Positions 24,129 to 36,560 of a DNA stretch of 64,000 nt are shown one piece after another. Below the pieces are notes generated by a model. It ran no database searches and had not been told where the DNA came from. It saw only the letters and a list, made by a program, of their open reading frames with translations. The DNA comes from Cepaea nemoralis. Lineage: Eukaryota > Mollusca > Gastropoda > Stylommatophora > Helicidae. Numbering within the stretch: the first letter of the stretch is position 1; each line of letters opens with the position of its first letter. Both the position numbers and the translations under genes were made by a program. Location: assembly GCA_014155875.1 (NCBI GenBank), contig JACEFZ010003426.1, positions 1-64,000 on the forward strand. The letters run 5' to 3'.

Positions 24129-25198
24129 CCAAGCGCCCTTACATCGCCACAGTTGACCCACGGTGGCGCCCGTGGGCCCTTTAAACTCCACAGTATAAAC
24201 AGTGGTTTATTTGTCCCATTTCATATGTTTCCGCAATGTTTAGTTAACTTCGGTAACTTAAAATTGAGACATAAATATTTCGCAGTGTGAAACAGGCCGC
24301 TGGCAACCATATTTGTTCTTAGAAAGCACTTGATTCTTGATTCGAAATGATTGTTTTGATTTGAACTTCGAAATGACAATGTCTTCTCGTTTTGGAAGTC
24401 ATATATTTTAATAAAATTACCGTTCTAAACAATTTTATATTATAGTTATAGTGATTTCAAGGACTTTGTGAAAGATTCTAAAACTTAAACCAAGTGCTGT
24501 ACTCAGTTAGTCAGATTGCAAGCGAAACACTGCAAGCGAAAGTTCGTCATAATATGTCATAATATGATGGCACATATCGAATTATGAATGCGCTAATGGG
24601 CCACAATTATGCCTCTTAATTTGTTTTGCCTATCACGAAGTATTTAAGGAGTATTAAAATAATTAAATTTCAAAGAATAATAATTATAACTAAATAGAAA
24701 CTAATGTTTATATTCTTCTTCTCAGTACAATCTGAGTGGTGTGTTAATGACATTTTCCATTTTGTGTGAAATTTATGTGATTTAAAATATTATGTTTTAG
24801 TTATGTTTTATTGGTGTTGTGGTGCAGTTCTTGTGATATTATTTAACAAAAGTGGTGTGTGTAACAGTATTCAGCAAATTTACTGGATTAGCTGCAGTGG
24901 ATTATAAATAACGCCTTGGTAAGTGACATTTAAAAATAATTTTTACCTTTTTAATTTCAATTGTTATTACTAAACCTCTAATTATTGTCATAATATTTCT
25001 AACCTATCAATTAATTATTAACACTTTCATGTTCCTTGTGAAATACTCTTTAATTTGATATATAATACAATATATCTGCTACCATTTTAACAATTTTAAA
25101 AGCATTAATGTGACACACCCCTACTTCCAATTTTCTGCCATGAATTTCTGTTTGGTCAGGACCTAATATTTGTTTGGCACTGAAACAGTTAACCAGTG
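24129..25198. other. AT-rich filler between two LINE parts
   Basis: About 1.07 kb of AT-rich sequence with no coding frame of note. It separates a LINE 3' end (left) from a LINE 5' portion (right) of the same orientation. It ends on the right at a long T tract (25199-25225), the poly(A)-like end of the right-hand fragment. No motif identifies it. Confidence 0.5.
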
Positions 25199-26492
25199 TT
25201 TTTTTTTTTTTTATTTTTTTTTTTAAAATTTTTATAGCTTACTTTTGGGTGCATCTTTTGGCAACTGTGTTCTTCTTGGCGTTTTGCCATTTCTTTACAG
25301 CACTAAGCTTATCCACCCAGGCCTTCTCCACCTCAAAATTCTTCCAAGGTGGCTGCTCCAAGCTTCTTTTTCCTGCCCTGAAGCTTTCTGCGCTTGTGGC
25401 GCCTTATTTTACTCACAACATCTTCCTATGTACTGTCATATTGGAAAGTCGTGACCGTTGACTTGTGCTGCCTGGTTCCTCCTTTCTCCACCAATATGCT
25501 GCAAGGGTGGTGGTCGCTGCCGTGGTACCCTAGGACGCCCCATTTACACACTGTAGTGAGTGAAGGAGAAACCAGAGCCAGATCAGTAGCACTGTCCTCA
25601 TCTCCTGGACGGCTTGCTGTCCTGGTGACACAGACACTGTTGATATAAACCAGGTCAATGGTTTTAAGCGCAGTCTCTAGCTCCTCTCCTTGTGTGTTGG
25701 AGGAAATGTTTCCCCATGATCTGCCTTTAGCGTTGAAATCGCCACAGAAAATAACATTTCTCTCGTGACCTAATATGTCACTTAAGCACTGCCACTTCTG
25801 GGAATCCACACTAGCGTTACGGGCATACACATTAACTAACACGAATGGTAGACCGGATTGAACTCTAACCGCCTGTATGTGTATGTCGTCATTGTTCCAA
25901 CTGGACATGTCTAGCTCTGAAGTCACCATACTGTCGCGAATAAGAATCGCCATTCCCAGATGCCGCCTGTTGTAGAAACATTTGAAGCCGGCAATTTGGA
26001 GTAGCTGATCACCCAGTCTTGTCTCATGGAGCGCTACAATGTCATTCCTGTATACAGGGTATCCAAAATAGGGTCTCGTTCTTTTACGCTGGCACAGTTC
26101 CAATATAGAATACGAGTATTCCTGAGGTCCAGACGGTCACAGTTGAGTCTAAAACGTCTTACCCCATCTCGTATGCCTTGCAATTTGCGGTCACTACGCC
26201 GCGCGCGTCGCCTTGCTGTGTTGACTGCCCTCTGCACGAAGCATAAACGTTATTCCGCCATGTTGAAAAACCGAACACCACAGAAACACACACGCTGCGA
26301 AAAATTCACTCAAGGATTGCTTCGCTCAGTGCACAAACTCCGTAGCATCGGCGCAGATCTTGAGAAGAAACTTCTGGTATTACATCCTGTCACAATAATC
26401 ACATGCAAGAGATAGAAATTCCATCTCCTGCGCGAAAAAGGTAATGGTCACAAAACAACACAACCGTCCGTCGCCATCTTGACCAGAATTCT
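25199..26492 (-). mobile_element. LINE 5' portion (5' UTR, endonuclease, start of ORF2 linker)
   Basis: On the minus strand the element starts near 26492 beside the 16-bp array. About 20 bases in is CAAGATGGCGACGG, which resembles the YY1-binding AAGATGGCG motif at the 5' end of other LINEs. After a GC-rich leader comes the endonuclease (25426-26237), then the linker with VVSKIRRHKRRK and, in a shifted frame, EVEKAWVDKLSAVKKWQ, typical of the stretch between endonuclease and reverse transcriptase. It ends in an A-rich tract instead of continuing into reverse transcriptase. Confidence 0.75.
25426..26237 (-). pseudogene. LINE apurinic-type endonuclease domain, frameshifted
   Basis: Two overlapping frames together give the endonuclease that nicks target DNA. 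The N-terminal frame (26237-26034) has RILYWNCASVKERDPILDTL. The second frame (to 25426) has LHETRLGD with the catalytic Glu, LVNVYARNAS, FCGDFNAKGRSWG, SATDLALVS and the C-terminal GSDHHP. The switch between frames lies near 26040-26050, so the protein is not made intact. The motif set belongs to the endonuclease/exonuclease/phosphatase family of jockey/I/R1-type elements. It may be the 5' half of the same LINE family as copies A and B, which show only the 3' half. Confidence 0.82.
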
Positions 26493-26775
26493 GCACACAA
26501 TATCAACAGGACACAATATCAACATGACACAACACAATGTGATCAACATGACACAACATAATAATATCAACACGACACAACATCATGAAAATCAACAAAC
26601 ATACCAACATGACACAGCACATTAATATCAACATAACATACTACTTTAATATCAAGATGACTGAACACAATAATATTAGCATTACACAACATAATAATAT
26701 TAGCATTACACAACATAATCATACCAACATGACATCATCATTATGCTATCAACATACCACAAAGTCATGACACAA
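26493..26775. repeat. 16-bp array remnant grading into ATCAACATGACACAACATAAT repeats
   Basis: Two clean units of the 16-bp array follow the LINE 5' end, then diverged units with AACATGACAC and AATAATATTAGCATTACACA. It is the right-hand remainder of the array interrupted at 22228 and 23613. Confidence 0.8.
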
Positions 26776-27565
26776 CATGGTGTACACGCCATTGTACATT
26801 GAATGGTCATAGTCTAAGTGTTGTCGACAAATTCACCTATCTTGGCAGCACTGTGTCACAAGCTGCCACAATTGATGTCGAAGTGAATGCAAGAATCTCC
26901 AAGGCCAGCGCGGCCTTTGGCAGACTGTACAAGAATGTATGGGACAGAAATGGAATAAGCCTGCAAACAAAGCTGAAAGTCTACAAAGCAGTTGTATTAT
27001 CCACACTGCTATATGCTTGTGAAACCTGGACTGTTTATCAGCGACACGCTAGGAAATTAAACTAATTCCACTTAGTCTGCCTTAGAAAGCTACTTATGAT
27101 TAAATGGCAAGACAAGATCCCAGTATCCACACTATACTAATGAAGAATCAGATTCGCTGGGCTGGTCACTTGACTCGCATGCCAGATCACAGGCTCCCTA
27201 AACGAATTTTGCGTTGTGGTAAAAGCTCCCAAGGCGGCCAGAGGAAACGCTTTAAAGACACTCTGAAAATCTCACTGAATGCTTTTGAAATTCATCATGA
27301 CACTTGGGAGACTGCAGCCAGAGACCGAAGTTCGTGGCGTGCATCATTACGCAAGGGTGCAGTCACTTGTGACTGCAAGAGCTGTGAAGAAAAGACAGAA
27401 CAGAAAAACCACTGCAGGAAATCCTCCAGAAACGTCAAGCATTCTTTGTCCACATTGTGAAAGAACATTTCGAGCCAAAATAGGCCTTATCAGCCATCTT
27501 AGAACTCACAGCTCCATACTTTCAACCCCACTGGATGAAATGAATGGTCATTATCATTCTTGATG
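26776..27565 (+). pseudogene. LINE reverse-transcriptase C-terminus with terminal C2H2 finger, broken
   Basis: The plus strand encodes FTYLGSTVSQAATIDVEVN, KLKVYKAVVLSTLLYACETW, then after a stop at 27063-27065 QIRWAGHLTRMPDHRLPKRI and GGQRKRFKDTLK. In a shifted frame it ends with CPHCERTFRAKIGLISHLRT, a C2H2-like finger. This order is characteristic of a LINE family very common in molluscs, flatworms and fish. One nonsense codon and one frameshift show it is dead. It has no catalytic RT motif in the window. Confidence 0.82.
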
Positions 27566-28526
27566 GACAAACAACACATTCTCTCAACGCATTCCACCAG
27601 CACATCAAAACATCAACTAGTATAATGACCATCATATTAACTTTTCAAAACGTTTGATTTATTCATATCATCCATTCTGTTGAATGATTATAACATATAC
27701 AATGAATACAGTTGTAGTTTGTTTAAACTCATGGTTCTTCCAAAATATGTCTAACCTTTGTAAACGTGCATGTGTAGCTTAAATACTTGCAAGCCCTTTT
27801 AACGTGCAGTTTGTGGGGGAAGGGGCAATTATATCTTTCCAGGAGGGGATAAGTCGTGGAGGTAAATGTACTATACAGGGCTTATGCAAAATGCTTATTC
27901 TGCATATCAAAAACCCTCTTTCTCACGCCTGGGGGTACCAAGAGCAGCTACATCTGTCTTTTCAGCGAGTCATTTCTTGGCTGTTTTATTGGGTATCTAG
28001 GGACTGTTTCTTTAGTCAACACACAAGAGATATTTGTCCCGAGTTTTCTCTCCTAGATCTGTAGTGTAAGGGATCTGAACCTGCACCCATAACTAAACAC
28101 CATTGCGAGATAACTTCAACTTCTGACACACAACACTCAACACACATACACACACACATAACATCACACATATGTTATCATTATAATATACACATAATAT
28201 CACACACACACACACAACACAGAGAGAGCGACAGAGAACATCACAAACATTTCATCATTATAATATACACAGAACATCTCAATTACACATGCCCACATAA
28301 ACATTTCATTAGTATAACATACACAGAACATCGCATTCACATTTCATCATAATAAAATACACAGAATATCACATTATCATTGCATCACTATAACATGCAC
28401 ATAACATAACACGATCATTTCTTCATAATATAAGAGTGCCAAATCGACACACTTTGGTTTTGCCTGTTAAAGCCGAATTGCCATGGAAATTGCCAGAACT
28501 CAGACGAGACAAAGCGATCTACTTAG
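27566..28526. other. Unassigned sequence with a CA-rich tract
   Basis: 27566-28130 shows no gene or repeat that I recognise. 28131-28430 is rich in CACACA, ATAACATCACA and TCATTATAATATACACA in loosely repeated units. 28431-28526 is unique. Confidence 0.5.
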
Positions 28527-30430
28527 TTAGTTAGTTAGTTAGTTAGTTAGTCGACAGATCTTCCTCATTGCACATCGAACCATTCAGTTCATAAGTGCTC
28601 GGATCCCCTCCTCAGCAAATCCCGCAGCGTGTAGCGGCTCACGACACCAGCTCTGTGTTGGTTTATCAATCTTTTTTGGCTTCCTGCGTAGTGTTCTTGT
28701 TTGGCCACCCCTCTGTTCTCACAGCCTGACCACTCATCGCTTGGTTCTCGAAAACGACTAACTTCTTGTAGAGCAGTGGCTCTCAATCTTTTTTGGCCCG
28801 TGCCCCCCTTCACCATATTTTCAGAACGTCATCCCCCCCCCCCCCTTCGTATTTCCTGCCTAAAAATTCCCCCTCCCGTCTGTACACTGTATACGTAATA
28901 ATGGAAGCACATACTAAAACAAGTCTAGACGTCCACATAAAACGTGATTTGTGGGTCTACTTACTTTATAAAATGAATTTTAGAAGGGTGAGATGTACAG
29001 AATCTAAAGTATGAAGGGAAAACAAGATCAAGTAATCGGTTCTTGTATTAATGCGATCTTGAAATAATCTCCATTGCCCCTCCTCCTCCTCTGGAAACTC
29101 CAAAATTCCCCCCTGGGGGGGGGGGGGGAATTCCCCAACGGTTGAGAACCACTGTCGTAGAGCATTCAGAATGTCTGCCTGGTCCATGGCTCCTACGACT
29201 TCCACAGTAGCCCTAACTGCAAGCCTGTCAGCCTGCTCATTCCCTTGTATGCCCGTATGTCATTGCACGAAGATGAAACTAATCTTTGCCAGCCGAGACC
29301 CTCCAGAGACAGCAACCACTCTCTTCGGACCCACCCCATCTCTATCCCCCTGAGCATACTCATTGAGTCACTAAGGACACCAGCCCGATTGAATGTCTGT
29401 GTCTCGAGCCATGTTATTGCTTTACTTACAGCCATGACTTCCATAGTCAGGCTGCATATGGTCAAAGTAAAAGCGCCAGACTCTTCCTTCACAGTTTTCC
29501 CTCTGGTCTGAGCCGTAAAGATCCATGAACTTCTCACTCCTCGGACGACCGACCCATCCATGTAAATGACAGCATCAACCTCTAAAGAATTCTCGAAGAT
29601 CAGAGCCTGTACTTCCGCCCCCACAGCAACTGGATTTTCTTGTCTGCATTTCCTGTCTAGTTGGATACACACTGAAAAGGATGTACAGAACTCTGTTGAC
29701 ACGTGTACCCACTCCTCGCCAGGTTCTAAGTCCTCAAGTGAATACACCTGCTGTAGAATATCTTCGGCTTGGCCCATCCACGACTTTCCTCTTTTTAGCC
29801 TGCTGCCCTTTACCTTCTTAATCTTACTGTGCAGTCGATGTCGTGTGTTTGCGTTGACTCTGAGATAGGCACGTGCTTGGCAAATTTGTATTCGGTCCCT
29901 CATGGTTGGAAAATCAAGAAGGTAGCCTATCGCCCTGCATGCTGTATCTCTTGTACATCCAAAAATGATGCACATGGCTTCGTTCTATATCATTTCTATC
30001 CTTTTTATCTGCTTACGGCTGAGAGTAAGGATCTCCATCGCATACTCCAGAACAAAAGGACCAGCCCCTCGTACAGAAGACAAAGATGGCGCTGCTCACA
30101 GTTTGCCGTCACCATCACCCGCATTCGCAGCCAAACCCCGCTTGGCCTTTGCTAACACCTGGTCTTCTTGCTAAGTATAAGCTAGGCTTTGATCAAAACG
30201 TATCCCTAGGTAATTCATTGCCTGCGTTCTTTCCACCATCTCTGAACCCAGATTTACACTTGGCCTTGGGGTGTTGAGACCCTTTGTTATAGTAGCCAGC
30301 TGGCCCCGTTTGTGAAGACGTTCACGTTGGCCTTGTGTATATAGTTGTTTTGTGGCCGGCCAGCCTTGAGATGTGGGGTTTCCCCTATGTTCACCAGTGA
30401 ACAACCTATGTCTTAGGATGGAACTGAGTG
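28527..30430 (-). pseudogene. (CTAA)n-tailed LINE, copy B, with nested MITE
   Basis: On the minus strand the element runs from a reverse-transcriptase end to its 3' tail. Visible pieces are YLGIRFDQSL (near 30180), EYAMEILTLSRKQIKRIEMI with a stop, DTACRAIGYLLDFPTM, and an RNase H domain with YMDGS, MEVMAVSKAI and LSDSMSML (783-base frame at 29193-29975). The second half of RNase H is frameshifted. A hAT MITE (28774-29154) splits the 3' part. The 3' end has five to six TTAG units (28528-28552, plus strand) and the same last 100 bases as copy A. The clade is most like I/R1-group LINEs. Confidence 0.8.
28774..29154 (+). mobile_element. hAT-type MITE, complete, with 8-bp target duplication
   Basis: The ends are CAGTGGCTCTCAATC at the left and GGTTGAGAACCACTG at the right, the CAGNGGTTCTCAACC inverted repeat of Charlie/Tip100-like hAT elements. 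It is flanked by TTGTAGAG (28766-28773) and TCGTAGAG (29155-29162), an 8-bp target duplication with one mismatch, as expected for hAT. The 381 bases have no transposase and contain C and G homopolymers just inside the termini. It interrupts LINE copy B, so it moved after that copy landed. Confidence 0.92.
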
Positions 30431-30449
30431 GTTAACTGTGGTGCCAGAG

Positions 30450-31265
<816 letters not shown>

Positions 31266-31289
31266 TTCAATAACAACACACAGTGAACA

Positions 31290-31520
31290 TCACACAGGGT
31301 TATTGCATCATTATAACATACACAGTGCCTCACATACGCATGTCATCATTATAACATACACAGTGCCTCACATACGCATGTCATCATTATAACATACACA
31401 GTGCCACACATACGCATGTCATCATTATAACATACACATTTTCTCACATACTCATTACATCACAACATGCATAATAGGCTACTACAAACTTATTTCATCA
31501 TGTTAAAATAAAGACAACAG
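31290..31520. repeat. 38-bp repeat, about 4-5 copies
   Basis: Units of TCATCATTATAACATACACA followed by GTGCCTCACATACGCATG repeat, with diverged edges. 31521-31841 beyond it is unique and shows no gene. Confidence 0.85.
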
Positions 31521-31841
31521 CACACAATCATTGAAATCATTGCACGATTGATAAATATCAAAGGATGATAACAAAGGATTAAATCATAACAGTGAGATAT
31601 CAAACGATTATATCACAACAATGAGGTGTCAAAGGATTATAGCAAAAGCTGAAACTAAGCTAGAAAACATCATCATGTGGCGTGACAGATGCAGATGCGA
31701 ATGATGCTGTCTAGTGCCAGAATCATGTGACACTCTGCATGCAGTCACATGACGAGCTAGTCATCAAACCGGGCAGGAGGGACAACTTTCAATAGCAGCT
31801 GGAACCAGACCACCAGTCGATCTGTGAGGCAGAATCACAAC

Positions 31842-32757
31842 TCGTTGTCGTCATCAATATAGTCTCTACCGACACCACACTCACACTTAATGTCGTCATC
31901 AGTATCGTCTCTAACCACACCACACTCACACTTAATGTCGTCATCAGTATCGTGTCTACTCACACCACACGTCACACTTAATGTCGTCATCAATATAGTC
32001 TCTACCCACACCACACTCACACTTAATGTCGTCATCAGTATCGTGACTACCCACACCACACTCACACTTAATGTCGTCATCAGTATCGTGTCTACCCACA
32101 CCACACCTCACACTTAATGTCGTCATCAGTATCGTGTCTACCCACACCACACCTCACACTTAATGTCGTCATCAGTATCGTGTCTACCCACACCACACCT
32201 CACACTTAATGTCGTCATCAGTATCGTGACTACCCACACCACACTCACACTTAATGTCGTCATCAGTATCGTGACTACCCACACCACACTCACACTTAAT
32301 GTCGTTATCAGTATCGTGTCTACCCACACCACACCTCACACTTAATGTCGTCATCAGTATCGTGTCTACCCACACCACATTAACACTTAATGTCGTCATC
32401 AATATAGTCTCTACCCACACCACACTCACACTTAATGTCGTCATCAGTATCGTGTCTACCCACACCACACGCACACTTAATGTCGTCATCAGTATCGTGT
32501 CTACCCACACCACATTAACACTTAATGTCGTCATCAATATAGTCTCTACCCACACCACACTCACACTTAATGTCGTCATCAGTATCGTGTCTACCCACAC
32601 CACACCTCACACATAATGTCGTCATCAGTATCGTGTCTACCCACACCACATTAACACTTAATGTCGTCATCAATATAGTCTCTACCCACACCACACTCAC
32701 ACTTAATGTCGTCATCAGTATCGTGTCTACCCACACCACATTAACACTTAATGCACC
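31842..32757. repeat. 45-bp minisatellite, about 20 copies
   Basis: The unit contains CACACTTAATGTCGTCATCA, GTATCGTGTCTACCCACACC and ACACT. Variants include GTGACTAC, ATATAGTCTCTAC and one-base length changes. The unit is 15 codons long, so both strands hold open but meaningless frames. Confidence 0.94.
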
Positions 32758-32763
32758 TATGTC

Positions 32764-32846
32764 ACCTACGATCCACTTAACATATCTACCTATACTACTA
32801 TCACATGTAACATATCTACCTATACTACTATCACATGTAACATATC
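32764..32846. repeat. 30-bp satellite, left-most block (about 3 copies)
   Basis: Units of CATATCTACCTATACTACTA plus TCACATGTAA are the same satellite found at 45278-46470, 50049-52786 and 54860-60527. The block ends with AACATATC at 32846, directly before the proposed 12.4-kb insertion. Confidence 0.93.
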
Positions 32847-32852
32847 TGTCAC

Positions 32853-33438
32853 GAGATCGCCGTGAGTTAACCAGATAATGATAATACCGACGTTTGCTTG
32901 GCGTAATTTTTCTAGGCCACAACAGTCGTACTAACAGAGTAAACACAGCTGCACGGGTTACATCGGGGCAGCCCATATACACATTTGGTGGTGAGTGAGA
33001 AGGAATGGATACACCGCGTTGGCAGTTCATAAACAGTTGAAATCACATAGCCTTGCCCGCTCAGGATATGGAATAGTTCCGGCTGTCATCTGTAGTTCCG
33101 GACATCAGACGGAATGGAGGTTTTGACTGTCACCACATGACAGAAAGTTGAGGGCTTGTTATGGGATACAGTGGAACACCTGCCGGACATGAACAACGTC
33201 ATGTGCACAATGTAAGCTTGTTTGGAAAACCATGATTGGCAGCTTGGTATCGAAACTCTTTGTTGGAACTCGACAGTAACTCTCTAGATTGTTTTGGATG
33301 TCTAAACCAGTGATGACAAATCTAACATTGAGGGAGCCAGAGGGGGGATGGATCCCTGACAGGGGATGATCTGCCAATGTGCCACCTGTGTGGGGGCATA
33401 AAGGATAACGTCACGTGGCCAACTTTGGTAGTTTGCCA
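32853..33438. other. Unassigned left part of the insertion
   Basis: No gene is recognised. ATACACATTTGGTGGTGAGTG near 32965-32985 resembles the sequence that often follows an LTR in invertebrate Ty3-type elements, but no second copy of the preceding bases was found. Confidence 0.35.
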
Positions 33439-33444
33439 TATAAA
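33439..33444 (+). promoter_or_regulatory. TATA box
   Basis: TATAAA in GCCATATAAACCC lies 72 bases before an ATG at 33511 that opens a short spliced reading frame. A start site near 33470 would be expected. Confidence 0.4.
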
Positions 33445-33510
33445 CCCAAATAAAGTGGAAATAATATCTACCGTGTGTTAATTAGTGACTTAATTTTACA
33501 CGTGCCTATC

Positions 33511-33996
33511 ATGGCAGATGTAGATATGATTGATAGGACTGCAGTAGTGCCATTTAAGGTATAACCTATTCTTATATTAGTTCTAATTAATATAGACTGT
33601 AGCCTTGTTAAAACTATAGTGTGATGATTAGCACTGTTAGTGGAAACTAGTTAGAGTAGAATAGTGATATTAGCTCTGCTAGTTAAAAATAGATTAGTGA
33701 AGTGTTGATAAGCTTTACTAGTTGAGAATTGAGTAATGAGGGATAATTGGGATCTTCCCGTAGGTGTCCCTGGTGGGCGGGGTTCCGCATTCTGTTTGCT
33801 GATTTTTTTTTGTCTTGGCCTGATGATAACCTATGTGGTCAGTTCATCTGTCCCTGATAGGTACATTATATTTTCTGAGCGAGGCCGATGGCCCACGATC
33901 ATCTAATAGAGATCAGTGACGGGGAGGCTATCACCAGTTGTATGATTTATTTTACAGGTTCCTCTGGTTGGAATGAAGAACCCGGACCCAATGTAA
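33511..33996 (+). CDS. Candidate two-exon microprotein (33511-33558, 33958-33996)
   Basis: Exon 1 reads MADVDMIDRTAVVPFK up to a donor AAG|GTATAA at 33558/33559. A pyrimidine-containing acceptor TTATTTTACAG ends at 33957, and the next exon continues in the same phase with VPLVGMKNPDPM and a stop at 33994-33996. A TATA box lies upstream and an AATAAA is at 34265-34270, so a complete short transcript can be drawn. The product would have 28 residues with an acidic start. I recognise no family. It could equally be the untranslated leader of a non-coding RNA, or chance. Confidence 0.3.
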
Positions 33997-34264
33997 CATC
34001 CGATCCCGGATAAATTATGATGTAGAGAGATGGGCCAGCAACTTTCGCAACGGAAGAAGTTAAGACACATTGCTCGGTGGAGTCTAATGGTATATGTATC
34101 CTACATGAGTGAATATCAATCGTTAACACACCTGAAGTGATGGAGGTTCAACCCATGTGGAACTAGATCAGTAGGGACTGATGTTCACAGTAGATGAAAC
34201 CAAACATTGAAGTGTAGTTGTTCCACGTATCAAGGAAATCAGAACTTTCAGACTATATCTAGTG

Positions 34265-34270
34265 AATAAA
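34265..34270 (+). terminator. Polyadenylation signal AATAAA
   Basis: AATAAA in AGTGAATAAAGCAAGCC lies about 270 bases after the candidate microprotein stop. A second AATAAA-like stretch in an AT-rich tract is near 34706. Confidence 0.35.
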
Positions 34271-35544
34271 GCAAGCCATTTTATTTCTAGATACATTAAC
34301 TGTTTAATAGTGAGAACTAGTGAACATTTATCAAGAGACAAAAAGACTTGTTAGTAGGACAGTGTTCCATGTTTGTTTTCACTGCGCCGGAATTATGAAG
34401 CCGGAGTTTCTATAAACTATTAGGAACAGTTGCGTTAGGAAATATACTAGTATTTTCCACGGATTATATATATGTACATGAGATTCAGATCTCATGGTCA
34501 TCAGAGTTCCTGGAGGAGGACATGTCTGGAGAGAAGGATACGACTTCGGTGAGGTTTATCGTACTGACTCGAATGATGTCGTGTAATCCTTGCCATGATG
34601 TGTACACTATGATCCTGAACTTTGAAGGCTGACATACACATTTATGTTATAATACACGACACACATTTTCTTCGCATACACGTCTCATATACGTTACACT
34701 TTTCTTTTAATAAATTAATCTTTATTAATTTTTAGAAGCAAGAGTTGTTGAGTATGTTGCGTTGGGGAATTATGAGACGGAGCATAGTGCGACAGTGAGA
34801 GAGTGACAGGAAATGGTAGTAGTAGAGGTTGGATTCCAGACCCCACTTTTAGCCTCCAGGCTGGAGGCTAATAGGGTTTATGAAGGAAATATGGGTAAAA
34901 TGGCTCCTGGAGGCTGGAGGAAATTTGGGCGGGTGAAACGGCGTGTGGGAAATTTTTCGTGGGAACGGGTTTTTTGACGCTGCCTGGTGGGGTGTAAAAG
35001 TAATTAAGGTAAAATGTTCTGGAAAGCGAAGGGGGAAAGTTATTTTGGTAACGTCTATTAGTATGGGTAGTGATAAACATGGGTGTGATGGGTCGTGGTT
35101 ATACTCGAAGTAAGAGGTGGTGGCGTAGATATAATGTATATGCGTGATGATAGACAAGGGTGTGATGGGTCGTTCTAGTCATGGGTATATGGTGGTGGCG
35201 TAGACATAATGTGTATGTGTAGTGATAGACAAGGGTGTGATGGGTCGTGGTTATACTCGAAGTAAGAGGTGGTGGTGTAGACATAATGTGTATGTGTGAT
35301 GATAGACAAGGGTGTGATGGGTCATTCTACTCATGGGTATATGGTGGTTACGTATAGGAATGTGTATGGGTAGTGATGAACAAGGGTGTGATGTGTCGTT
35401 CTATTCATGGGTATATGGTGGTGTCGTAGACACCGATTACAAAGGAAATCTTATAAAGTTATAATGGGTACGGTGGTAAGGGGTATTAGTGAACAAGTAG
35501 GAGTGATATAGAGGTGGTCATAAATGTAATAAGAGGTGTTCGCA

Positions 35545-36560
35545 GTTACACACTGGTCAACCAGTGGTCAAGTGGTCAAGTAAGGGTCAAGTAGTCAAGT
35601 AAGGAAATTTTAGGGAAAAGTGATTGTAATGATATGGTGGTGATTAAAGAGTGGTAAATTAGTGGTCAAGCAAGGAAAATTTTAGGGAAAAGTGATTGTA
35701 ATGATATGGTGGTGATTAAAGAGTGGTAAATTAGTGGTCAATCAGTGGTCAAGCAGTGGTCAAGTGGTCAAGTGAGGAAAATTTTAGGGGAAATTGGTCG
35801 TAGTGACATGGTAATATTTAAATTAGTGGTAAATTAGTGGTCAATCAGTGGTCAAGCAGTGGTCAAGTGAGGAAAATTTTAGGGGAAATTGTTCGTAGTG
35901 ACATGGTAATGTTTAAATTAGTGGTAAATTAGTGGTCAAGTAGTGGTCAAGTAGTGGTCAAGCAAGGAAAATTTTAGGGAAATTTTAGGGAAAAGTGATT
36001 GTAATGAGATGGTGATGATTAAAGAGTGGTAAATTAGTTGTCAAGCAGTGGTCAAGCAGTGGTCAAGTGGTCAAGTAAGGAAAATTTTAGGGAAAAGTGA
36101 TTGTAATGATATGGTGATGCTTAAAGAGTGGTAAATTAGTGGTCAAGCAAGGAAAATTTTAGGGAAAAGTGATTGTAATGATATGGTGATGCTTAAAGGG
36201 TGGTAAATTAGTGGTCAAGTAGTGGTCAAGTAGTGGTCAAGTAGTGGTCAAGTGGTCGAGTGACCACTTAAATTGTAGAGGACGATGTGCCTAAGATTAT
36301 GGTAGTGATTAAAGTGATCGATGACGTGGTCAAGCAGTGGTCAAGTGAATAAATTTTAGCGGAAAGTGATTGTAGCGACATGGTGATGCTTAAAGGGTGG
36401 TAAATTAGTGGTCAAGTAGTGGTCAAGTAGTGGTCAAGTAGTGGTCAAGTGGTCGAGTGACCACTTAAATTGTAGAGGACGATGTGCCTAAGATTATGGT
36501 AGTGATTAAAGGGATCGATGACGTGGTCAAGCAGTGGTCAAGCAGTGGTCAAGTAGTCGA
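35545..36560 (+). repeat. GTGGTCAAG-rich tandem subrepeats, left arm
   Basis: Short AGTGGTCAAG units are embedded in larger repeats with AAGGAAAATTTTAGGGAAAA, GTGATTGTAATGATATGG and TAAATTAGTGGTCA. A segment including GTAGAGGACGATGTGCCTAA is present twice here (near 36275 and 36475) and once in the right arm. Confidence 0.9.

Noticed and set aside
32847..34655. A 1.8-kb LTR ending at ACACGACA (34655), matching the CACGACA end at 45277
   Set aside because: The bases before the two CACGACA ends are not alike and TGTCACGAG does not recur, so there is no pair of LTRs.
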